64,000 bases of DNA from JBBRSD01 sp038245725. Lineage in GTDB: Bacteria; Actinomycetota; Coriobacteriia; Anaerosomatales; JAAXUF01. Below the pieces are notes generated by a model that saw only the letters and a program-made list of their open reading frames with translations, was not told the DNA's origin and did no database searches. Every line of letters begins with the position of its first letter. The first letter of the stretch is position 1. The stretch covers positions 186,001 through 250,000 of the forward strand of contig JBBRSD010000002.1 in assembly GCA_038245725.1 (NCBI GenBank), in the 5' to 3' direction. Position numbers and translations under genes: made by a program. Of this stretch, positions 42,536 to 52,031 are shown piece by piece.

Positions 42536-43630
42536 TTACACCTCAAGCAGGTCCTTGGTCGAGCGCGTGAGCACGCGTGCGCCGCTCTCCCCCACGACCA
42601 CCAGGTCCTCGATTCTAACACCGCCCACGCCGGGGATGTAGATGCCCGGCTCGATGGTCACCACGCTGCCGAGCGGGACGGGTCCGGCGCTCTTGACGCC
42701 GAGTCCCGGCGCCTCATGGACTTCGAGCCCCACGCCGTGACCGAGCCCGTGACCGAAGCGCTCGCCGAAACCCGCTGCGGTGATGACGCCGCGAGCCGCA
42801 GCGTCTATCTCGCTACCGGGCTTGCCCGGCGCGACCGCATCGGTCCCCGCGCGATTCGCCGCCAACACCGCCGAGTAGATCGCGCGCTGCTCACCTGCGG
42901 GTGCACCCACGACGACAGTCCGCGTCATGTCCGAGCAATACCCGTCTACCCGAGCGCCGAAATCGAGTACGACGAAGTCGCCAGGCACGAGCGCCCGGTC
43001 ACTCGGTACTGCATGAGGGAGCGCGGAATTCGGGCCGCTCGCCACGATCGGCGGAAACGCGACGCCCTCGCTGCCCTCGCGACGCATGAAGAACTCCAGC
43101 GCAAGCGCGATCTCGCGCTCGGTCACGCCGACGCGGAGCACGTCGGTGAGCACGTGGTCGAACGCGCTATCGGTCAGCGCTTGTGCGGCCTCGATCGACG
43201 CGATCTCGTCGGCGCTCTTGACGGTGCGCAGCGACTCGACCCATCCGTCGGCGCTCACGACGTCGCCGCCGAACTTCTCGGCGAAGGCGAGGAAGCGACG
43301 GTGCGATAACGTCGACTCGAGGGCGAGGCGTTTGATGCCCGCCGAGTGCAGTGCGTCGCATGCAGCGGCAAAGACCGCGTCGGCTACGAGCTCGATGCCC
43401 CAGGGAGTGGACTCGGCGGCCGCGGTGGCCGCAGTGAAGAAGCGACTGTCGGTGAAGAGTGTCGCGTCCGTGGGGGTCACGAGTGCGACGCACGCCTCCT
43501 CCTCGTCGAACACGTTCCTGAAGCCGGTCATGTAGCGCACGTTCGGGACGCGCGTCAGCCCGATGGCGCCCACCCCCTCATCTGCAAGGCGGGCGCGCAG
43601 TTGCGCAAGCGCAGAGTCATGAAAGGGCAT
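42536..43630 (-). CDS. pepP: M24 family Xaa-Pro aminopeptidase/dipeptidase
   Basis: A 364-residue pita-bread metallopeptidase. The N-terminal creatinase-like domain is followed by the catalytic domain with metal ligands in LDFGARVDGYCSDMTRT (two Asp), GHGLGHGVGLEVHE (His), TIEPGIYIPG (Glu) and GVRIEDLVVV (Glu). All five ligand positions are present. The gene order aroC-aroK-aroB-aroQ-pepP-efp is conserved in many Gram-positive bacteria, except that pilin-like genes intervene here. Confidence 0.92.
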   Translation of the reverse strand: MPFHDSALAQLRARLADEGVGAIGLTRVPNVRYMTGFRNVFDEEEACVALVTPTDATLFTDSRFFTAATAAAESTPWGIELVADAVFAAACDALHSAGIKRLALESTLSHRRFLAFAEKFGGDVVSADGWVESLRTVKSADEIASIEAAQALTDSAFDHVLTDVLRVGVTEREIALALEFFMRREGSEGVAFPPIVASGPNSALPHAVPSDRALVPGDFVVLDFGARVDGYCSDMTRTVVVGAPAGEQRAIYSAVLAANRAGTDAVAPGKPGSEIDAAARGVITAAGFGERFGHGLGHGVGLEVHEAPGLGVKSAGPVPLGSVVTIEPGIYIPGVGGVRIEDLVVVGESGARVLTRSTKDLLEV

Positions 43631-43726
43631 GCGTCAGTCCCATCGTCGCGTAAGGCAATGCTGATCGCCGTAGCCTACCGCTTGGGCGGACGACGCGCAG
43701 CAAACGTGACCCTCGATGCGCCGGGA

Positions 43727-45259
43727 CTACTTGCGGCTCCAAGCACCCTTGTAGAGGATCGACTGCCCCGCAGCAGGCATGCCTGACGGCAAGAAGCTAA
43801 GTAGTCGTGGTTCGGTGACCAAATGCGCACCATTCCCCGCGAAGTTAATCGTGTTGGCGAGAATCGAACCCTTCACAAGCGCGTGGCCGTTGATGATGAA
43901 GGAACCACCGCAGAAGTAGGGACCGCAGTAGTCCGGGATGGCCGTGGGGCTCTTCGAGTTACCGCCGGTCTGGCTGACGGAAATGTCATATGGGGTCACG
44001 AGACCAACCGCATGCGTCGCGTCCATCTGGTTCGCGGTCAGCGTGGCCGTGGCCGACGTCTTCGGGACGAAACCACCGGTCAGCGTAATGTTACCGTTCG
44101 CGCAGATGACGCCGTTGCCCACATACTGGACGGCGCTAGTGATGTTGACTGGACCGTCGACGTAGACGGTTCCCCACACGTAGAGGGTACTGGTGGCAGC
44201 GTCAAACGCCCAGTCGTCACCCGGCGAACCAGCGGCCGTGTGACCGTCGCCGGGCCAGCTGCCCCACGACTTGCTGCCGTCGATGGTCAGGCTCGTCGTC
44301 GGGCTCCCCGGAACTGGGACAGCGCCTGAGCCCATCACCTTGTAGAAGTTGTTCGCCGCGCCCGGCGCCAGCGATCTTTGGGTGATCGCGCCATTCCCGT
44401 ACCACGACGAGCCGGTATTCGGAGGGTTCACGGTACGGTACGTCGAGCCGTTCCCTGACGATACGGCCTCCTGATTGACGGGGTCCGATGACAACCCGTC
44501 CCCGCGTTTGTTGTTCGACGACTGGTTCTCCGCGTCCACGAACCGACTTTGCAGTTCGTTTGCGTCGATGACCGGCAGGGAGATGTTCGGGACAGAATTC
44601 GAGACGCTCGACGCATAGAAACCTTTCGAGCCCACAGCCGGAGAGGCCCCGGATACGTACACGTCGATGGGCGTGCCTGCGGAACCGACCGTTCCGTTAC
44701 CACTGAGCGTGATCGACCCCTGGTTCACCATCAACGGGCCTACGTCCATGTTGCTCGAACCGCTCAAAGCAACAGTTCCTCTGCAGTACATCGGACCATA
44801 GACGCTCGTGTTGCCGACGACCGCGCCGCCGCTTGGCTGAGACACGCCACCCGAGTTCGCGATCTCCATGTTCCAGAGGCTGAAGTAGAAGAACTTGACG
44901 TTGATCGTCTGAACGAACCCATTCTTGTCAACCCCCGTTGACGTGCACGAGAAGGAGGAGTTGGGCAATGCGGACAGCGAGGCCACGTACGATGCGCTGG
45001 TCGGGCTGATGGTCCCTGAGGCCGGGAAGTCGGACGAAACGAAACCGTTCGCCTGGATGCGCGCGAGTGCGATATCGATGCCCGCGTTCGCCGCTTGGAA
45101 GGCGTCCTGCGTCGATTTCAGGCGCTTCGTGTCGAGCGTGGCCTGCTGGGTGAGGAAGTAGGCCGAGATGACGGAGACCGACATGAGCAGAATGACCCCG
45201 ACAACTGTAAACAGAGCAACGCCGCTCTCATCGTCTATGAAACCCCTGATCCATCTCAT
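43727..45259 (-). CDS. PilX-like pilus-associated membrane protein
   Basis: A 510-residue protein with an N-terminal hydrophobic helix (ESGVALFTVVGVILLMSVSV) resembling a pilin helix, but without the glutamate at position 5 of a mature type IV pilin. The rest is Ser/Gly/Asn-rich, with repeated short beta-like segments, and looks extracellular. In general layout it resembles PilX-type minor pilus components. It is the last of three adjacent prepilin-like genes. The sequence is less GC-rich at silent positions than the neighbouring housekeeping genes appear (visual impression). Confidence 0.7.
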   Translation of the reverse strand: MRWIRGFIDDESGVALFTVVGVILLMSVSVISAYFLTQQATLDTKRLKSTQDAFQAANAGIDIALARIQANGFVSSDFPASGTISPTSASYVASLSALPNSSFSCTSTGVDKNGFVQTINVKFFYFSLWNMEIANSGGVSQPSGGAVVGNTSVYGPMYCRGTVALSGSSNMDVGPLMVNQGSITLSGNGTVGSAGTPIDVYVSGASPAVGSKGFYASSVSNSVPNISLPVIDANELQSRFVDAENQSSNNKRGDGLSSDPVNQEAVSSGNGSTYRTVNPPNTGSSWYGNGAITQRSLAPGAANNFYKVMGSGAVPVPGSPTTSLTIDGSKSWGSWPGDGHTAAGSPGDDWAFDAATSTLYVWGTVYVDGPVNITSAVQYVGNGVICANGNITLTGGFVPKTSATATLTANQMDATHAVGLVTPYDISVSQTGGNSKSPTAIPDYCGPYFCGGSFIINGHALVKGSILANTINFAGNGAHLVTEPRLLSFLPSGMPAAGQSILYKGAWSRK

Positions 45260-45263
45260 GGCA

Positions 45264-45878
45264 TTAGTTCCTGTTCCTGAAGAAGACTGTGCGCGATGCC
45301 TCTACCGTGCGACTGCTTGATAGCGAAGCGACAACTCGAATAACGACCAAACGCGTCATTGAGGGGATATCTGCGGCGGCGGCCACGACTGTCCCGCTCG
45401 CATCGTAGTACGTGAACAATGGCACGTTGATCTGGGCGTTCGCGTTCTTGTAACTCATGATCCACGTTGAACTCTTTACGACGGTCTTCATATCAGAAGT
45501 GGTGACCCACTTGCGCCACAGCAGCTGGCGCGTTCCACCGGTACCCGTGACGGTCACGAACGAGTCCAGTTCGGGATTGGCTCCCTGCTTCGGGTTGGTC
45601 CAGACGTTGACCACGTTGGGACCCGTCGGATTTGCGCCCGTGAAGTCCGTGGCCGAGATCATGTTGTTCTGCATCAAGCATTTGCTGATCTTCTCGACAG
45701 GGTCAGCGGCGTTCTGCGTGGCTGTCGTCGCGTCTGAGGTCGTACTCGCGGCTTTGTTGATGACGCGCATGCCGCCCCACGCTGCCGCGAGCACGAGGCT
45801 CAGCAGCGCCATGGCGATCAGCAGCTCCGCAAGCGAGAAGCCTTCGTCGTGGCGCCGATGCTGGGAGAAGGACATCAT
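45264..45878 (-). CDS. Minor prepilin (PilW-like)
   Basis: A 204-residue protein with a prepilin leader ending in EG and the mature start FSLAELLIAMALLSLVLAAA, including the conserved glutamate at mature position 5. The C-terminal domain is beta-rich and Ser/Thr-rich. Prepilin peptidase (54055-54906) should cut after the glycine. It lies between the two large pilin-like genes with gaps of four and six bases, so the three are cotranscribed. Confidence 0.8.
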   Translation of the reverse strand: MMSFSQHRRHDEGFSLAELLIAMALLSLVLAAAWGGMRVINKAASTTSDATTATQNAADPVEKISKCLMQNNMISATDFTGANPTGPNVVNVWTNPKQGANPELDSFVTVTGTGGTRQLLWRKWVTTSDMKTVVKSSTWIMSYKNANAQINVPLFTYYDASGTVVAAAADIPSMTRLVVIRVVASLSSSRTVEASRTVFFRNRN

Positions 45879-45884
45879 GGCGTC

Positions 45885-47465
45885 CTACCATCCCGAGAAG
45901 GTCAGCGTGCCGGTGCTCGTGTTCGAGCCGGACTTGAAGGTGTTGGGGCCAACCCAGTTCGACCACACGGTGTAGGGGCCGGTCGGGGCTCCGCCAACAC
46001 TGCCGGTCAAGTTCCCGGTCAATTTGGCGGTGTACCAGTACTGCGTGGGCGCGATTCCATTGTTGTTCGCACTGGTCGTGAACGAATCAGGGAATGACGC
46101 GACGGTTGTTGCGGTCGACGTAGACATCGTCGAGTTGCGGTAGTACTGCACCGTGGGAGCCGACGAGAGGAAGTAGGGGGTCCAGTCGGCGGTGGGAGTG
46201 CCGACGATCGTCGTCCATTTCTTGGTCGGGTTGCCAACGTATGAGTTCGAGCACAGCAAGCCGGTCAGAACCGGTCGAGTGAGCCCGTAGCCGACTCCCC
46301 AGTTCGAGACGAAGACTGCCGCGTTATTCGTCGCCGTCGGGGTGTAGGAGCGAACGAGGATCTTGTACCGGTCCCAGCGCACGGGCTTCGCAATAGCAAC
46401 CACGGTGGAGGTGGTGAACCCCGTCATGGGACTCTCCTGCTGCTGCCACACGCCCGAGCTGTTGTTCTCGTCGTAGATCTGCCACTCGTACCTCGCGGCA
46501 GGGATGCTGCCCGCCGTCGTCATGCAGACGCCCCATGAGGCGGTCAGTGTCGTCGACGATGCGGCGACGAGTGTAACCACGGGCACGCTCGGAGGGTTGT
46601 TGATGACGTACATCGGACGCACGACGAACGCGCTCTTGCCGAGAGAATCGAACACCTGGAGCGTGAGATTGTGCGGGCCATCTTGGAACACGGGCACGCT
46701 GCTCGCATCCACGGCCTGCGTGTTCCACTGGAATGTCGTGCTGCCCCACGACTGCGGCGGCCACTGAGCGACCTCGTCAGAGGGCGAGATGAGCAGACCC
46801 TTCTGGCTGTCGTCTGCGTACATGTTCAGGTTCGTGATGGTCGCACCCGATGCCTGTGGTTGCGCCACCGCGCCAACGTGCACGGTACCGGAGTAGTACA
46901 AGTTCTGCAGAGGTGACGAGGAGTCGAAATCGATCGTGGGAAGCGGGGTAGCTGTCGCCGTACCGCCAACTCGACTGAGGACCGACCCCAGGGTGTACGT
47001 GGTCGGTGAGAGCGCCGATTGCGAGCCCCACGACGCGGTTACGGTGATGGTGACGCGTTTATAGTCCGTGAGCGTCGTTACCCCACCAGCACCGTTGATC
47101 TTGGGGTCATTGATCCACGTCACGTCCGGAACGACGTGAAGAGTCAGACCGTTCTGCACCTGGTCCTGCGCCGCGAGCACGCCGGAGGGAGTGGTTCCGG
47201 TACCGCCCACGATTCCGATGGATTCATATGGTAGCGACCGCACGTATTCCAGGTAGCTCGCAGCGGCGTTGATGGCCTTAGCACGGGCTTTCGCTCGGGT
47301 GCCTGTGACCAGGTTCGACTGAGTGAACGTCATGACACCTGTGAAGATGATCATGAAGAGTGACAGGGCAATAACGACCTCGATGATAGTGAATCCACCC
47401 GTGGCGTCGCAGGACGCCACGTCGCGCCGCGCACGCGCAAACCTCTTCATGTTCATTGCGCCCAT
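45885..47465 (-). CDS. Large minor prepilin (PilV-like) with adhesin-like region
   Basis: A 526-residue prepilin. The leader is basic (MKRFARARRD) and ends in GG. The mature N-terminus is FTIIEVVIALSLFMIIFTGV with glutamate 5. Ordinary pilins are under 200 residues. Here the C-terminal region is about 480 residues and beta-rich, with a stretch near 290-390 (PPSVPVVTLVAASSTTLTAS, YEWQIYDE, YKILVRSYT) resembling a fibronectin type III fold. ATG at 47465 has AAGGA upstream. A tip adhesin is plausible (inference). Confidence 0.75.
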   Translation of the reverse strand: MGAMNMKRFARARRDVASCDATGGFTIIEVVIALSLFMIIFTGVMTFTQSNLVTGTRAKARAKAINAAASYLEYVRSLPYESIGIVGGTGTTPSGVLAAQDQVQNGLTLHVVPDVTWINDPKINGAGGVTTLTDYKRVTITVTASWGSQSALSPTTYTLGSVLSRVGGTATATPLPTIDFDSSSPLQNLYYSGTVHVGAVAQPQASGATITNLNMYADDSQKGLLISPSDEVAQWPPQSWGSTTFQWNTQAVDASSVPVFQDGPHNLTLQVFDSLGKSAFVVRPMYVINNPPSVPVVTLVAASSTTLTASWGVCMTTAGSIPAARYEWQIYDENNSSGVWQQQESPMTGFTTSTVVAIAKPVRWDRYKILVRSYTPTATNNAAVFVSNWGVGYGLTRPVLTGLLCSNSYVGNPTKKWTTIVGTPTADWTPYFLSSAPTVQYYRNSTMSTSTATTVASFPDSFTTSANNNGIAPTQYWYTAKLTGNLTGSVGGAPTGPYTVWSNWVGPNTFKSGSNTSTGTLTFSGW

Positions 47466-47469
47466 GGAA

Positions 47470-47910
47470 TCAGTCCTTCTTCTTCGCGGCGCTCACCGCA
47501 GCGCGGACTCCCAACGCATAACTCTCCGAACCGAAACCGCTGATCTGCCCGACGCACGCCGGCGCGATCACACTCTCATGCCTGAAGCCCTCACGCGCGG
47601 CGATATTGGACAGATGGACTTCAACGACGGGAATCGCGATCGCCGTCACGGCGTCGCGCAGAGCATACGAGTAGTGGGTGAACGCGCCGGGATTGAACAC
47701 GATCGCATCGGCAGTGCCAACCGACGCGTGCAGTTGGTCGATGAGCTCGCCCTCGTGATTGGTCTGGTAGAACGACACCTCGATACCGAACTCAGTGGCA
47801 AACGAACGAAGGTCGGCCTCGATCTCGGCCAGGCCTGTCGAGCCGTAGACGTCAGGCTCTCGACTGCCCAGCAGGTTGAGATTCGGACCGTTCATGATGA
47901 TCACGTGCAT
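47470..47910 (-). CDS. aroQ: 3-dehydroquinate dehydratase, type II
   Basis: A 146-residue shikimate pathway enzyme. The N-terminal IIMNGPNLNLLGSREPDVYG, FYQTNHEGELIDQLH, NPGAFTHYSYALRDA and EVHLSNIAAREGFRHES are the type II family motifs, with catalytic tyrosine and histidine present. It starts only three bases after the aroKB stop and is followed by the prepilin genes. Confidence 0.96.
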   Translation of the reverse strand: MHVIIMNGPNLNLLGSREPDVYGSTGLAEIEADLRSFATEFGIEVSFYQTNHEGELIDQLHASVGTADAIVFNPGAFTHYSYALRDAVTAIAIPVVEVHLSNIAAREGFRHESVIAPACVGQISGFGSESYALGVRAAVSAAKKKD

Positions 47911-47913
47911 TAT

Positions 47914-49530
47914 CTAGTTCCCTCGCTTCGAAGCCGACCACGCGTTGACTTGCTCCTCGATCACAGCGTCCTCGACCGGGCGACACGTCCAGCTTCCCGG
48001 TTCATCTGCAAGAACGAATCGGACCATCCCCGACTTCACCTTCTTGTCAGAGCGCATGGCGTCGAGTATGTCCCCTGGCTCAACTCCCTCGGAAATCGCT
48101 GAAAGCCCGAGCCGGTCGAGAAGGGCATCTTGCCGTCGTGCGAACTCCTCACGTGCCGATCCAAGCTCCACTGCCAATCTGATCGCGAAACGCATCCCTT
48201 CTGCGACCGCGATTCCGTGAGGAAAGGAGCCGTAACCAGCCGCTTTTTCAAGCGCATGACCGAACGTGTGGCCATAGTTAAGGCACTCGCGCAATCCTGC
48301 TTCTCTTTCATCGGCACTGACAACTCTCGACTTGAACTCGACGGACCGCCTGACAGCCTCGCCGAGGACTTCGGAATCCCGCTGCGCCAGCGCCTCCGTA
48401 TGAGCTTCGAGCCAGCCGAGGAATCCCTCACCATAGATGACCGCGCTCTTCGCGATTTCAGCCAGTCCGCTGGCCCATTCCTGCTCAGGAAGCGAGGCCA
48501 GAACGTGTGTGTCGGCAATCACAAGCAAAGGTTGCTTGAAGGCTCCAGCGAGGTTCTTGCCCGCCTGCAGATCGACCCCGGTCTTGCCACCCACGGAGGA
48601 ATCGACTTGCGCCAGCAGCGTCGTCGGGAGCTGCACGAAGCGCACTCCCCGCAGATACGTCGCAGCTACGAATCCAGCGAGGTCACCCACGACTCCGCCG
48701 CCGAGCGCGACGACCATGTCGCTTCGATCGAGCCGAAGCTGGGCCAACTTCTCCAGCAGGTCGCCGGCAACAGTCCAGCTCTTGGATCGCTCCCCCGCCG
48801 GCACTAAAAGCCGATGCACATCGAAGCCTGCCTGCCTGAGCGAGGATTCCACATCCTCCCCGAACAAACCGCCGGTGTTGTCGTCTGTGATGAGGGCGAC
48901 GCTGCACGCAGCGGTGACTTCGCGCACCAGGTCGCCTGCGCCTCCGAGCAAACCGGCACCTATGACGACCTCGTAGCAAGATCCGTCGACCGGCACCGAC
49001 ACGCGTATGGACTCGGCAGGGAGCGCCTGCTTGAGTAACGCGGCGATCTTCTCGGCGATGGCCAGCGGCGATGTGCTTGCCGCGTCGACCTCGATGTCGG
49101 CAACCTCCGAGTAGAACGCCGTGCGAGAGTCCAGCAGTTGAGCCGCCGCCTCAGCACCGTTCGCACCGGCAAGCAGCGGCCGCGTGGACGAATCGCCGAT
49201 ACGCTCGAGCGCCTCGGTCGCGCCGATGCGCAGATAGACGGCGGTCCCCAGTTCGTGCAGCAACGCTCGCGCGGGTGCGGTCGTCACGATTCCGCCGCCG
49301 CACGCGACAACGCTTGGATCGGCGTCGCGCAGATCCTGGAGCGCGGCGACCTCGAGCTCGCGGAATGCGGCCTCCCCGTCAACGTCGAAGATCTCGCCGA
49401 TCGATCGACCCTGTTCGGCGGCGATGGACTCATCCAGATCGACGAACGCCCTGCCGAGCAGCCCAGCCAGTAGCGGACCGACGGTGGACTTGCCCGCGCC
49501 CATAAAACCGATGAGGAAGACGTGACTCAT
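47914..49530 (-). CDS. aroKB: Shikimate kinase - 3-dehydroquinate synthase fusion (AroKB)
   Basis: A 538-residue bifunctional protein. Residues 1 to about 170 are shikimate kinase with P-loop GFMGAGKST at 8-16 and VACGGGIV. Residues from about 175 are 3-dehydroquinate synthase with VALGGGVVGDLAGFVAATYL, PTTLLAQVDSSVGGKTGVD and LNYGHTFGHALE. The fusion puts steps 2 and 5 of the shikimate pathway in one polypeptide. ATG at 49530 overlaps the aroC stop; the longer upstream frame lies inside aroC and is rejected. Confidence 0.95.
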   Translation of the reverse strand: MSHVFLIGFMGAGKSTVGPLLAGLLGRAFVDLDESIAAEQGRSIGEIFDVDGEAAFRELEVAALQDLRDADPSVVACGGGIVTTAPARALLHELGTAVYLRIGATEALERIGDSSTRPLLAGANGAEAAAQLLDSRTAFYSEVADIEVDAASTSPLAIAEKIAALLKQALPAESIRVSVPVDGSCYEVVIGAGLLGGAGDLVREVTAACSVALITDDNTGGLFGEDVESSLRQAGFDVHRLLVPAGERSKSWTVAGDLLEKLAQLRLDRSDMVVALGGGVVGDLAGFVAATYLRGVRFVQLPTTLLAQVDSSVGGKTGVDLQAGKNLAGAFKQPLLVIADTHVLASLPEQEWASGLAEIAKSAVIYGEGFLGWLEAHTEALAQRDSEVLGEAVRRSVEFKSRVVSADEREAGLRECLNYGHTFGHALEKAAGYGSFPHGIAVAEGMRFAIRLAVELGSAREEFARRQDALLDRLGLSAISEGVEPGDILDAMRSDKKVKSGMVRFVLADEPGSWTCRPVEDAVIEEQVNAWSASKRGN

Positions 49531-50678
49531 CCCGATATCCTCGCCACGTAGGCGTCCCGCGCTCCGATGATGTCGACGAGAGTGTCGCGCCCGAACTTCT
49601 CCAGATATGCTTCGGCGAGCACGAACGCGACCTCGGCTTCGCCCACGACCGCTGCAGCGGGGACCGCGCACACGTCGCTGCGCTCCTTGCTTGCATCGAT
49701 TGCCTCATGCGTATCGAGGTCGACGCTGACGAGCGGGCGCATGAGCGTGGGGATCGGCTTCATTGCCGCACGAACGACGAGTGGCTCGCCGTTGGTCATG
49801 CCGCCTTCCAGACCGCCGGCACGGTTCGTCGGACGCGTGTAGCCGCGCTCGGCGTCGTAGTGCAGCTCGTCGTGCGCCTGGCTTCCGAGCACACCGGCCA
49901 CGCCGAAACCGTCGCCGATCTCGAAGCCCTTGATCGCTGGAATCGAGACGATCGCGGCGGCGAGACGCCCGTCAAGCCTGCCTTCGGCCTCGGCGTACGT
50001 CCCGAGGCCGGGGACGAGTCCGGTGGCGGTCACGACAAAGACCCCGCCAAGCGACTCCCCGTCGGCGCGCGCCCTGTCGATGAGCGCTTTCATCTCCTCG
50101 GTCGTCTCGGCATCGGGGCAACGCATGCCACTCGCCTCGACGCTGTCGGCGTCAACGGCGGCCGGATCCGTAACCCGCGGCATCTGGACGGAGCCGACTG
50201 ACTCGACATACGAATGGACCTCAACGCCCATCGCGCGCAGGAACGCCTTCGCGATGCCTCCAGCGGCGACCCTTGCAGCGGTCTCGCGAGCACTCGCTCG
50301 TTCCAGGATGTCGCGTGTGTCATCCGAATCGATCTTCATAACCCCTGCGAGATCGGCATGTCCCGGCCGCGGAGCTGTGACCCGCACCCCTTCAGGGCGC
50401 TCGCCTGTCGGCGACATGATATCGAGCCAGTTCTCAAAGTCGCGGTTGGCCACCATGAGGGCGATGGGACTACCGATCGTCTTACCAAAACGCAGACCGG
50501 AAAGCAGTGACACGCGATCGGTCTCGATTCGCTGGCGACCTCCCCGACCGTAACCGCCCTGGCGGCGAGCAAGATCGCGGTCGATCTCCTCGGCAGATAC
50601 CGAAACACCGGCGGGGACGCCAGTGACGATGGCGGTTAACGCCCGTCCATGGGACTCACCAGCGGTCGTGTAACGCAT
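49527..50678 (-). CDS. aroC: Chorismate synthase
   Basis: An FMN-dependent enzyme making chorismate from EPSP. The 383-residue product has MRYTTAGESHGRALTAIV, RRQGGYGRGGRQRIETD, the APRPGHADLAG motif, RASARETAARVAAG and the C-terminal RSDVCAVPAAAVV. All three chorismate synthase signatures are visible. It starts about 80 bases after the pilP-like gene, so the pilus and shikimate genes are probably in one transcription unit. Confidence 0.97.
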   Translation of the reverse strand: MRYTTAGESHGRALTAIVTGVPAGVSVSAEEIDRDLARRQGGYGRGGRQRIETDRVSLLSGLRFGKTIGSPIALMVANRDFENWLDIMSPTGERPEGVRVTAPRPGHADLAGVMKIDSDDTRDILERASARETAARVAAGGIAKAFLRAMGVEVHSYVESVGSVQMPRVTDPAAVDADSVEASGMRCPDAETTEEMKALIDRARADGESLGGVFVVTATGLVPGLGTYAEAEGRLDGRLAAAIVSIPAIKGFEIGDGFGVAGVLGSQAHDELHYDAERGYTRPTNRAGGLEGGMTNGEPLVVRAAMKPIPTLMRPLVSVDLDTHEAIDASKERSDVCAVPAAAVVGEAEVAFVLAEAYLEKFGRDTLVDIIGARDAYVARISG

Positions 50679-50757
50679 GGGGCCGACCTTTCGGCTTCGG
50701 GATGGAGTTCGGGCCGGAGCCGACGAGCTGGCGCCTCGCAGCCGGAGGCCGGACGCC

Positions 50758-51408
50758 CTACTTGCTGATCGACTGGTTGTCGTTCTTCGAGAAACCTTGC
50801 CCTACCGTCAGGGTCACCTGACTGTCGCCGAACAGCATAAGAGCCGAGTCGGAGCCAATCGAGATGACCTGCCACGGTGACGAGTCAACTTGGTCGCCCG
50901 CCGAGACCGTGAAGTTCGCACCGTTCCATTCGAACGTCGCAACCCGCACGCCGTTGTCCGTGGCAATCGACTTGAGGATCAGTGTGTCTTTCGCACCGCT
51001 TGTGGTGCTCGTCGTGCTCGACGTCTCGCTCTCACTTGTCGAAGACACGGCGGTGCCGCTGGAACTGGATGTTGTCGCGGTCACCGGATGGACTGTCGGA
51101 GCGAAGATGTTTCTGAACGTGAATGTCTCCTTGAGGCCCGCCTCAGGTGGCGCACTCGGTGGCACGGTGACGGAGGCCGTCTTGGACCCGCCGTGAACTG
51201 GTGCCGAAGATGTCGTGGGTGTCTGGCCGCCACCATTCAGAAAGAAGAAGAAGGCTAGCGCTCCGGCGACGACCAACACGACGAAGAGCAGTGCTCCTCC
51301 AACCAGCAGACGCCCCGTGGACGACGTCAAGTACCCAACGATCGGCGATCTCGGCTTCTGCCCCTGTGGGGGGATCGGCGGTTGTCCAAAGTTCGTGTTA
51401 TCGACCAC
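50758..51408 (-). CDS. PilP/GspC-like pilus inner-membrane protein
   Basis: A 216-residue bitopic protein. The short cytoplasmic N-terminus is Pro-rich, one helix follows (LLVGGALLFVVLVVAGALAF), then a Ser/Thr-rich linker and a small C-terminal beta domain (about 135-210). The sequence TFRNIFAPTV before the linker recalls the PilP/GspC RNPF motif. In diderms PilP contacts the secretin, but no secretin gene is seen here. GTG at 51408 follows a G-rich ribosome binding site. It is the fourth gene of the pilMNO set. Confidence 0.65.
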   Translation of the reverse strand: MVDNTNFGQPPIPPQGQKPRSPIVGYLTSSTGRLLVGGALLFVVLVVAGALAFFFFLNGGGQTPTTSSAPVHGGSKTASVTVPPSAPPEAGLKETFTFRNIFAPTVHPVTATTSSSSGTAVSSTSESETSSTTSTTSGAKDTLILKSIATDNGVRVATFEWNGANFTVSAGDQVDSSPWQVISIGSDSALMLFGDSQVTLTVGQGFSKNDNQSISK

Positions 51409-51420
51409 GCGCCCCCCTCT

Positions 51421-52026
51421 CTAGTTCTTCGGAGCCGCTGCACCGGCAGGGGCGTTAGCTGTTGTGCTCGGGATCATGTAGGCCTTTATGCTCAGAGCCG
51501 TATCGACAGAGTATGGCTTGAGACTCGTATTGATGCGCGTAGCATCGTTCGCGATCCCGATGTTCATCTTGGTGATTCGCAGGCCACGGTCGGTCTTCAT
51601 CAAAGCCTCAAGGAAGTCGACGGTGTCCCCCCACGATCCAATCACCTCGAGCGACACGGGAACGGACTCGAAGGAACCTTCTGAGGCCGGCAGTGCGGGA
51701 GTGATCGCTACGAGTTGCACGCCTTCGGTGAACGCAAGATCCTGGAGTTCGATGATAAGCGATGGCAGGTCGGGAGTATCAGGGACCTGGTTCATCAGTC
51801 GCAGCCACTTGGCGTCCGTCTCTACGGCCCGGTCCTTGAAGCCCTGACGCTCAGCGAGCTGAAGTTTCGCCGCCTGGGACTGTGCGGTGGCATCGGAAAC
51901 CGATGCGCTGAGGGTACCAAGCTCCTGGAACTGCGGGTAGATGAGCAATGCCGCCAGCCCAACGACAACCACGGCCGCGATGGCGATGGTAAGAATCAGT
52001 CTATCTCGTGGCGAAAGCGACATCAT
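51421..52026 (-). CDS. pilO: PilO, type IV pilus alignment subcomplex protein
   Basis: A 201-residue bitopic protein with one N-terminal helix (LILTIAIAAVVVVGLAALLI), a coiled coil (about 35-80) and a ferredoxin-like periplasm-facing domain with VSLEVIGSWGDTVDFLEAL, the recognisable PilO core. Two adjacent ATG codons (52026, 52023) can start it. The upstream frame extension lies within pilN and is rejected. It forms the PilMNO scaffold with its neighbours. Confidence 0.85.
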   Translation of the reverse strand: MMSLSPRDRLILTIAIAAVVVVGLAALLIYPQFQELGTLSASVSDATAQSQAAKLQLAERQGFKDRAVETDAKWLRLMNQVPDTPDLPSLIIELQDLAFTEGVQLVAITPALPASEGSFESVPVSLEVIGSWGDTVDFLEALMKTDRGLRITKMNIGIANDATRINTSLKPYSVDTALSIKAYMIPSTTANAPAGAAAPKN

Positions 52027-52031
52027 CTCAC

